Assembly (NCBI GenBank): GCA_002751075.1
Contig: NAOQ01000212.1
Coordinates: 83,245-95,493, forward strand
Direction of reading: 5' to 3'
DNA length: 12,249 nucleotides
From: Ichthyophonus hoferi
Taxonomy: Eukaryota > Opisthokonta > Ichthyosporea > Ichthyophonida > Ichthyophonidae
Shown: positions 8,701-12,249 of the stretch, one piece after another
Numbering within the stretch: the first letter of the stretch is position 1
How the letters are laid out: every line of letters begins with the position of its first letter
The notes under the pieces: model-generated
Told to the model about the DNA's origin: nothing
Database searches by the model: none
The model's input: the letters and a program-made list of their open reading frames with translations, nothing else
Made by a program: the position numbers and the translations under genes

Positions 8701-11461
8701 AGAACAAAAGGAATATAAATAACTAATATTCTGAAAATAGGAAACAAGCATAGTTTTATTAATATTGTTGTAGATAGTATATAACAATACCTATATTGGT
8801 GACAGCCTGGGCTAGGATAGAGGGATAGTAGAACGTAATATCAAATAGTGATTGTAGAATCACTTCTTTCTGGCTGCCACTGGAGCTTCGACTATTGTAC
8901 TAAGGTTAGTATAAGAGAATTTTTATATAGGTATGTGTATGTGTGTATATGTATGCAGATATATATACTATTGTTTGCCTTGTCTACTATACAAAGTTTT
9001 GGGCTTTGATAAATACATTGTTTCTTTTAACTGAACTGGCTAGACCTTAACCCATTCCTGTCTCTATTCTTTTATACAAGCACATATTATAGTCACAATA
9101 TTATGATTTAACATTTGTTTTCCTTTTATAATAGTTGAACTGCAGCCCATACAATGCTATAGTTTAAATATCTACTACCATTGGTCCACTTGACTGGTTC
9201 CATTCAATTGCTTTTCTTGCAGTGCAAACAAATTGCCTTAATTAATAGCAAATATTGTATTTGATGGCTTATAATATATATATATATTTTAACAATGAGA
9301 AAGAAAATTTAAAATATATATAATAAAAAAGAATAAATTTATGGGCCAAGTAACCAAACATTAATACATGCACACTTGTAAATATGTGTACACGTACACG
9401 TTTTGCAATATAACCACACATACTGTGAAAGTAACAAGAGCGTGAGCACTAAAGATACAGTCATAGTTGATAATTGGTCCGTGGGCTCCTCCACCCTGGT
9501 TGCTATGGCCAAAGTTCCAAGAAGCTGTGTGAATGTTACATTGTGTGGTATTAATAGGCAAGAGAGAAAGGAGGCCATAAGAAATAGATGTAATATGATT
9601 GTTTCCTAATAACATTAAAATATACCTATATTATTACCCATTTTCAAAGAATTATGGCTCAAATGGAAACATGGTAGTGTAATTAATTATTTATCGAGGT
9701 CCAAGGTAATTTGTTTTAGAAAAATATGAGATAAATATAGGTGTATACTGTAGAAACTAATATAAGGTAATAGTTTCCTATTTATATCTACTGTGTTTTA
9801 TCCAGCAGAGTATTATAGAATAATAGAATACCTAAGGAAGAGAGACTAAAGATCAAATGAAAATATCGTAGGGTCTATACTATATACTATATATACTATA
9901 CACTTTATTTACTCTATATATTTTATGAACTAACTATATATTATATAGATATCTTTATATCTAAAAAGTCAGGTAATAAAAAAAATACAGATGCGGCAAA
10001 CTGATGTGCTTAGAGTGTAAATGAAGTAAAACTTACTATAAATACTTAAATACTTACACGGGTTGCCATAGTAAATGCTTCTGATAAGGAGTACGATAAA
10101 CTGTGATCCAAGAGTACGTCTAAATAATACCCTAAGCCTTCCTGGTCATAAACGTTCTGTCTTTTTCTATTCTCTCCCTTTCCCTCCTCCACTCTCTCTT
10201 CCTGTATACTCGCTTCGGTTTCAGGGTGAGCTAATAACGGTATTTCTCCATGATGTAGAAGAGTTTGTGTGAGAACTAAAGGATAGAACAACTCCAGTAC
10301 ACACGTAACTTCGCATTGAGCTACTATGTAGTTAATTCTGGTAGAAATAGATAAAAGGCAACAGAGAGATTGCAAGGGAAAATAAGAAATATATAAGTAT
10401 ATGTATATGTATATCTGTTATCAGGTGTTTATCTGGCCAATGTGAAATTAAAAGATTGTAATGATTAATGTAGTTGGTACAGGTAGGGTGAACATGTGCG
10501 TATTTTTTAGAATGAATGAATATTTGTTGATATGATTATACGGCGTTGTGTTTTAATGGGTTAATATGCTAGGTTTCAATAGAAATAGAAGTATAATAAA
10601 ACTATATTTACAACTTATGTACCTAGATAGAGGCTAAGGTATCTGAGTTGACATATCTGATAAGATAAATTTATGGTAGTATTCAACGTACATATATGTA
10701 ACCACAAAAAGACAAGTGGAAAGGGAGAATAAATAAAAAACAATAATTTTCAAGATATTAACAAAGAAGATAACACAACAAAGAAAGGCAAATCATATGT
10801 GCATGTTTTACAAGAAATATTTACCTACTACCAAGGTTCAGGGTAAGAACAGCCATACTTACAGGCACAATGCCCTCATAGCAAAATCCATATCTGTTTT
10901 ACCATTTGAAACCCAGCTTTTTACATGTTCCTTTATAGTGTTCTGTAAGAGAATTTGTTTTTTATTAATTATGCCCATAATGACATGCACCAATATATAT
11001 CTATCATAGCACATAAGCATATTTATGTGTATCTAAATGTGTTTATATGTTTGCCCCAGCGTAATAAGCATCCTCACCACATATACACTGAATAATGCTA
11101 AATTTAAATAAAAATAATGCATACTATAATACAGACTATCATACATACTATAATACAGATTATAATACATATTAGAATACATACTATAATACATACTATA
11201 ATACATACTATCATACATACAATCATATATTTTATAATATATTCTATCTTACATAATATCGTATATACTATCATAAACGGCATATAATCTATCACAATCG
11301 TACCCGCCACACAGTATGTAGTACAGGAAAATGTCCGTGTGCCAGTTTTTTTATTATTCTCCCCAACCTGATTACCAATGTAGCTCTGTGTTTATTGCCT
11401 TTGTTTTATTATTTCAAATTACCTTGGAGGCATTTAGTGAAGGAGGTAGTGGAATAATATG
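5701..11461 (-). CDS. Multi-exon gene for an unidentified HEAT/ARM-like helical protein, 3' part
   Basis: I assembled this gene from GT-AG splice sites and reading phase. Exons on the minus strand are 11461-11423, 11367-11269, 10942-10863, 10337-10058, 9524-9424, 8891-8791, 8313-8142, 7386-7289, 7142-7092, 6579-6535, 6165-6027 and 5750-5701. Phases agree at every junction except 8791 to 8313, where at least one short exon is missing. The visible product is over 400 residues, lacks a signal peptide and is dominated by amphipathic helices with Leu/Ile/Val spacing typical of HEAT or ARM solenoids. It has one charged loop in exon 10337-10058 (an E/K/R-rich stretch ahead of NVYDQEG). Segments such as VIALLADEM and LVGVMGFCRLIIHDCLPV weakly recall the C-terminal region of condensin CAP-G in order and spacing, but the same pattern is common in solenoid proteins, so I give no name. 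The 5' end lies beyond the right edge. Introns range from 55 to 755 bases. Confidence 0.6.
6027..6165 (-). CDS. Helical-repeat gene, penultimate exon
   Basis: It is bounded by acceptor CATATACAG and donor GTAAGT, encodes 46 codons plus one base, and includes ILHHIDQEHISIISGDLK and the conserved-looking HHWVKRELLMLGNMCD. Entry is in phase 0, matching the 45-base exon upstream. The longer open frame to 6189 lacks a start ATG and is only read-through of the intron end. Confidence 0.62.
6535..6579 (-). CDS. Helical-repeat gene, 45-base in-frame exon
   Basis: The acceptor ends TTATATAG and the donor is GTAAGAA. The 45 bases encode YKEGSQSRRENIANA in phase 0 at both ends, so inclusion or skipping keeps the frame. 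The exon is much richer in GC than the introns. The 3' splice site sits in the loop of a perfect 9-bp hairpin (6571-6591), and the 5' splice site is complementary to the intron upstream (see findings). Confidence 0.6.
7092..7142 (-). CDS. Helical-repeat gene, 51-base exon
   Basis: The acceptor CTTTTTACAG is strong and the donor is GTATAT. The 17 codons read LQTLAEIYVAPKKKTGE in phase 0 at both ends. The lysine-rich end together with the charged 45-base exon that follows would form a basic loop between helices. Confidence 0.58.
7289..7386 (-). CDS. Helical-repeat gene, exon with LVGVMGFCRLIIHDCLPV
   Basis: The acceptor TATATACAG is clear. The exon enters in phase 1, completing the codon left by 8313-8142, and reads GQSSEAQLVGVMGFCRLII then HDCLPVDEDPAIY, a typical amphipathic solenoid helix followed by an acidic loop. 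The donor is taken as GTACAT because it keeps phase with the next exon; a GT eight bases further on is an alternative. The open frame continues to 7157, but that part is translated microsatellite. Confidence 0.62.
7470..7905. repeat. Degenerate TATAC/TACTA pentamer satellite within an intron
   Basis: More than 400 bases consist of imperfect tandem copies of a five-base unit (TATAC and rotations), for example the run ATACTATACTATACTATACT near 7609-7628. The array fills most of the 755-base intron between exons 8313-8142 and 7386-7289. It has stops in every frame and no gene content. Confidence 0.75.
8142..8313 (-). CDS. Helical-repeat gene, exon with LTNLLPLLPSNTANL
   Basis: The acceptor AATAAAAACAG and donor GTAAGC bound 57 codons plus one base. 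The exon includes KTLKQFMQDRHIIFIHYLTN and ITPDPVIALLADEMR. It leaves one base that joins correctly to the next exon. Its entry phase (0) does not fit the exon at 8891-8791, which leaves one base over, so an exon is missing between them. Confidence 0.65.
8791..8891 (-). CDS. Helical-repeat gene, exon with EVILQSLFDITFYYPSIL
   Basis: A perfect TACTAAC branch site (minus strand, about 8908-8902) precedes two nearby AG acceptors. The second, ACAATAG, gives the phase needed by the exon upstream. The exon has 101 bases and reads RSSSGSQKEVILQSLFDI then TFYYPSILAQAVTNI, ending at donor GTATTG. The segment looks like one helical repeat. Confidence 0.58.
9424..9524 (-). CDS. Helical-repeat gene, exon with LLGTLAIATRVEEPTDQL
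   Basis: The acceptor ACATTCACACAG and donor GTATGT bound 33 codons plus two bases. The exon reads LLGTLAIATRVEEPTDQLST followed by a strongly hydrophobic helix (MTVSLVLTLLLLS). Phases match on both sides. Overlapping open frames on both strands (9339-9615) are shadows of this exon. Confidence 0.65.
10058..10337 (-). CDS. Helical-repeat gene, 280-base exon with a charged loop
   Basis: The acceptor CTATTTCTACCAG and donor GTAAGT are both strong. The exon completes a Leu codon from the exon upstream and encodes 93 codons in three parts: INYIVAQCEVTCVLELFYPL and LTQTLLHHGEIPLL (helices), an acidic and basic loop rich in E, K and R, then GLGYYLDVLLDHSLSYSL followed by SEAFTMATR. It is the largest and best supported exon. 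The loop may be a disordered insert between repeats. Confidence 0.7.
10863..10942 (-). CDS. Helical-repeat gene, exon with EHVKSWVSNGKTDMDFAM
   Basis: The acceptor CAAATTCTCTTACAG and donor GTAAGT are canonical. Its 80 bases encode NTIKEHVKSWVSNGKTDMDF then AMRALC plus two bases, which join in phase to the 280-base exon. No other frame is open across both splice sites. Confidence 0.65.
11121..11228. repeat. Nine-unit 12-bp minisatellite in an intron
   Basis: Nine consecutive 12-base units with consensus ATACTATAATAC run from 11121 to 11228. Three neighbouring units near 11181-11216 are identical or differ by one base. Because the period is a multiple of three, two minus-strand frames stay open and give repetitive tyrosine/serine/methionine or isoleucine/valine/cysteine strings. 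These are repeat artefacts and not genes. The array lies in the intron between exons 11367-11269 and 10942-10863. Confidence 0.85.
11269..11367 (-). CDS. Helical-repeat gene, 99-base exon
   Basis: The acceptor ends GGTAATCAG and the donor is GTATAT, giving 33 codons in phase 0. The exon reads VGENNKKTGTRTFSCTTYCV then AGTIVIDYMPFMI. The frame stays open beyond the donor into the minisatellite, so the exact end is uncertain. A shorter end at GTACGA would not keep phase. Confidence 0.48.
11423..11461 (-). CDS. Helical-repeat gene, 39-base exon
   Basis: The acceptor ATTTTATTCTAG and donor AAG/GTAATT bound 13 codons, HIIPLPPSLNASK, in phase 0 at both ends. The intron to the next exon would be only 55 bases. 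It is short, so support rests on splice sites and phase alone. Confidence 0.42.
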
Positions 11462-12045
11462 CTAGAATAAAATTTATCTATTTATTTATGTTTATATAGG
11501 GTGTGTACTGTTGTGTACAGTTCATTTGTATATACATACCTATATATATATGTATATAGTATATTACTTAGGGCTTGTTTTTGGTTATATACATACATGA
11601 AATATTAATAGCCCACATGAATTAGAAATCAGTAATAAAATATCCCTCTCTCATGTACAATATTTCCTATTATTGGACATACATACAAGACCCATAACTT
11701 ATATCATAGTACCACCTTTTTGTCTTGTCTTTATATGCATTTTGGTTGAATTTAGGTTAATTTTCCTAAGAAAAGCGTAGAGTTTCCCACCCTTCCAATA
11801 TAAAGACTAAGTTAACTGTAATATTTATCACCAATTGCTTCGTAAATATTATATTTTGATGTTTTGTTTTTATTGATTCTATCCTCAAACTGGTCTTTCA
11901 AGTGTCAACAAGCATGATATGCTGGATAATTAACTGAATCTAGAGGCTTGTAAATTTTTTAATTTGACCACCATGCATTGTCTCTTTCTAGAGCCTTTTT
12001 CGCATTATTTTTTTTTTTTGTTTTTTATGTTTTTGTTTTACTTAC
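11462..12045. other. Presumed intron or upstream sequence, no exon seen
   Basis: There is TA-rich sequence with (TATG)n-type runs near 11521-11560, and T-rich runs near 11996-12040. Weak exon candidates near 11718-11775 and 11895-11925 (minus strand) have poor donors and I do not call them. Confidence 0.4.
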
Positions 12046-12115
12046 GTTCTTCTTAGTACAAGCTTTGAGTCTTATTGTTTGGTATTCATTACAATTGAGA
12101 ATAGTTTCTTTCCTT
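12046..12115 (-). CDS. Weak candidate for a further upstream exon
   Basis: A strong donor (AAGAAGAAC then GTAAGT) ends a stretch open for 23 codons (RKETILNCNEYQTIRLKACT and KKN), which would join in phase to the 39-base exon. The acceptor (GTGCATATAG) is poor. The residues are only moderately protein-like, so it may be chance. Confidence 0.22.
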
Positions 12116-12167
12116 CTATATGCACCTTTTGGAAGTACATTTCATTATTTTACCTTTTTTGCAATCA

Positions 12168-12249
12168 AAATAAAATTAAGGGCTTGAGATATAGATTTGG
12201 AAAGCCAGCATTAAATATGGCATTACCAAAAAAAAAAAAAAAAAAAAAA
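12168..12249 (+). other. AATAAA followed by a 21-A run at the right edge
   Basis: The plus strand has AATAAA at about 12168-12173 and an unbroken run of 21 A from 12229 to the window end. This looks like the 3' end of a reverse-transcribed sequence (LINE, SINE or processed copy) or a simple A-tract at an assembly edge. No element body is recognisable 5' of it. Confidence 0.35.

Noticed and set aside
9339-9615. Three overlapping frames (two minus, one plus) as separate genes
   Set aside because: They are shadows around the real 101-base exon at 9524-9424; only one frame agrees with both splice sites and the neighbouring phases.
11033-11310. Repetitive minus-strand proteins rich in Met/Tyr/Ser or Ile/Val/Cys
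   Set aside because: Products of the 12-bp tandem repeat keeping frame, not genes; only 11269-11310 overlaps a likely exon.
11978-12187. Plus-strand 69-codon Phe/Leu-rich open frame
   Set aside because: It is encoded by T-rich low-complexity sequence and resembles a membrane protein only by composition.
1-12249. Bacterial features, CRISPR arrays, operons or phage modules
   Set aside because: No direct repeats with spacers, no ribosome-binding sites and no packed open frames; splice sites and poly(A) signals show eukaryotic DNA.

Overview
The window is AT-rich eukaryotic nuclear DNA. Introns have GT-AG ends, one carries a perfect TACTAAC branch site, and one gene ends in AATAAA signals. Introns of roughly 55 to 750 bases, plentiful TA-rich microsatellites and an animal-type transsulfuration enzyme suggest an invertebrate with an AT-rich genome. 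I cannot name the lineage. There is no sign of prokaryotic gene organisation.

Layout. (1) Positions 1-111, minus strand: the first coding stretch of a PLP-dependent transsulfuration enzyme, most like cystathionine gamma-lyase. A compact TATA plus CCAAT promoter lies at about 165-215. The gene runs off the left edge, and its last visible codon reads as a stop. (2) Positions about 216-5650: a long stretch without an intact gene. It holds a T/A palindrome, two diverged copies of a block about 230 bases long set about 2.9 kb apart (about 1155-1385 and 4050-4305), several protein-like open stretches of unknown family, and a short LTR-like promoter/poly(A) module near 4761-4949. (3) Positions 5701-11461, minus strand: the 3' part of one multi-exon gene. 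I rebuilt 12 exons from splice sites and reading phase, ending in a stop at 5701 with AATAAA signals just beyond. The product is alpha-helical and looks like a HEAT/ARM-type repeat protein, but I cannot identify it. Its 5' end lies beyond the right edge, with a weak further exon candidate at 12046-12115. (4) The right end finishes in a 21-A run.

The two genes lie on the same strand but are about 5.5 kb apart, and nothing links their functions. The most notable features are a 45-base in-frame exon whose 5' splice site is perfectly complementary to the intron upstream, the old 2.9-kb-lag duplication with coding-like character, and an unresolved phase break that predicts at least one unplaced exon at 8314-8790. 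I did not find a recognisable new molecular system.
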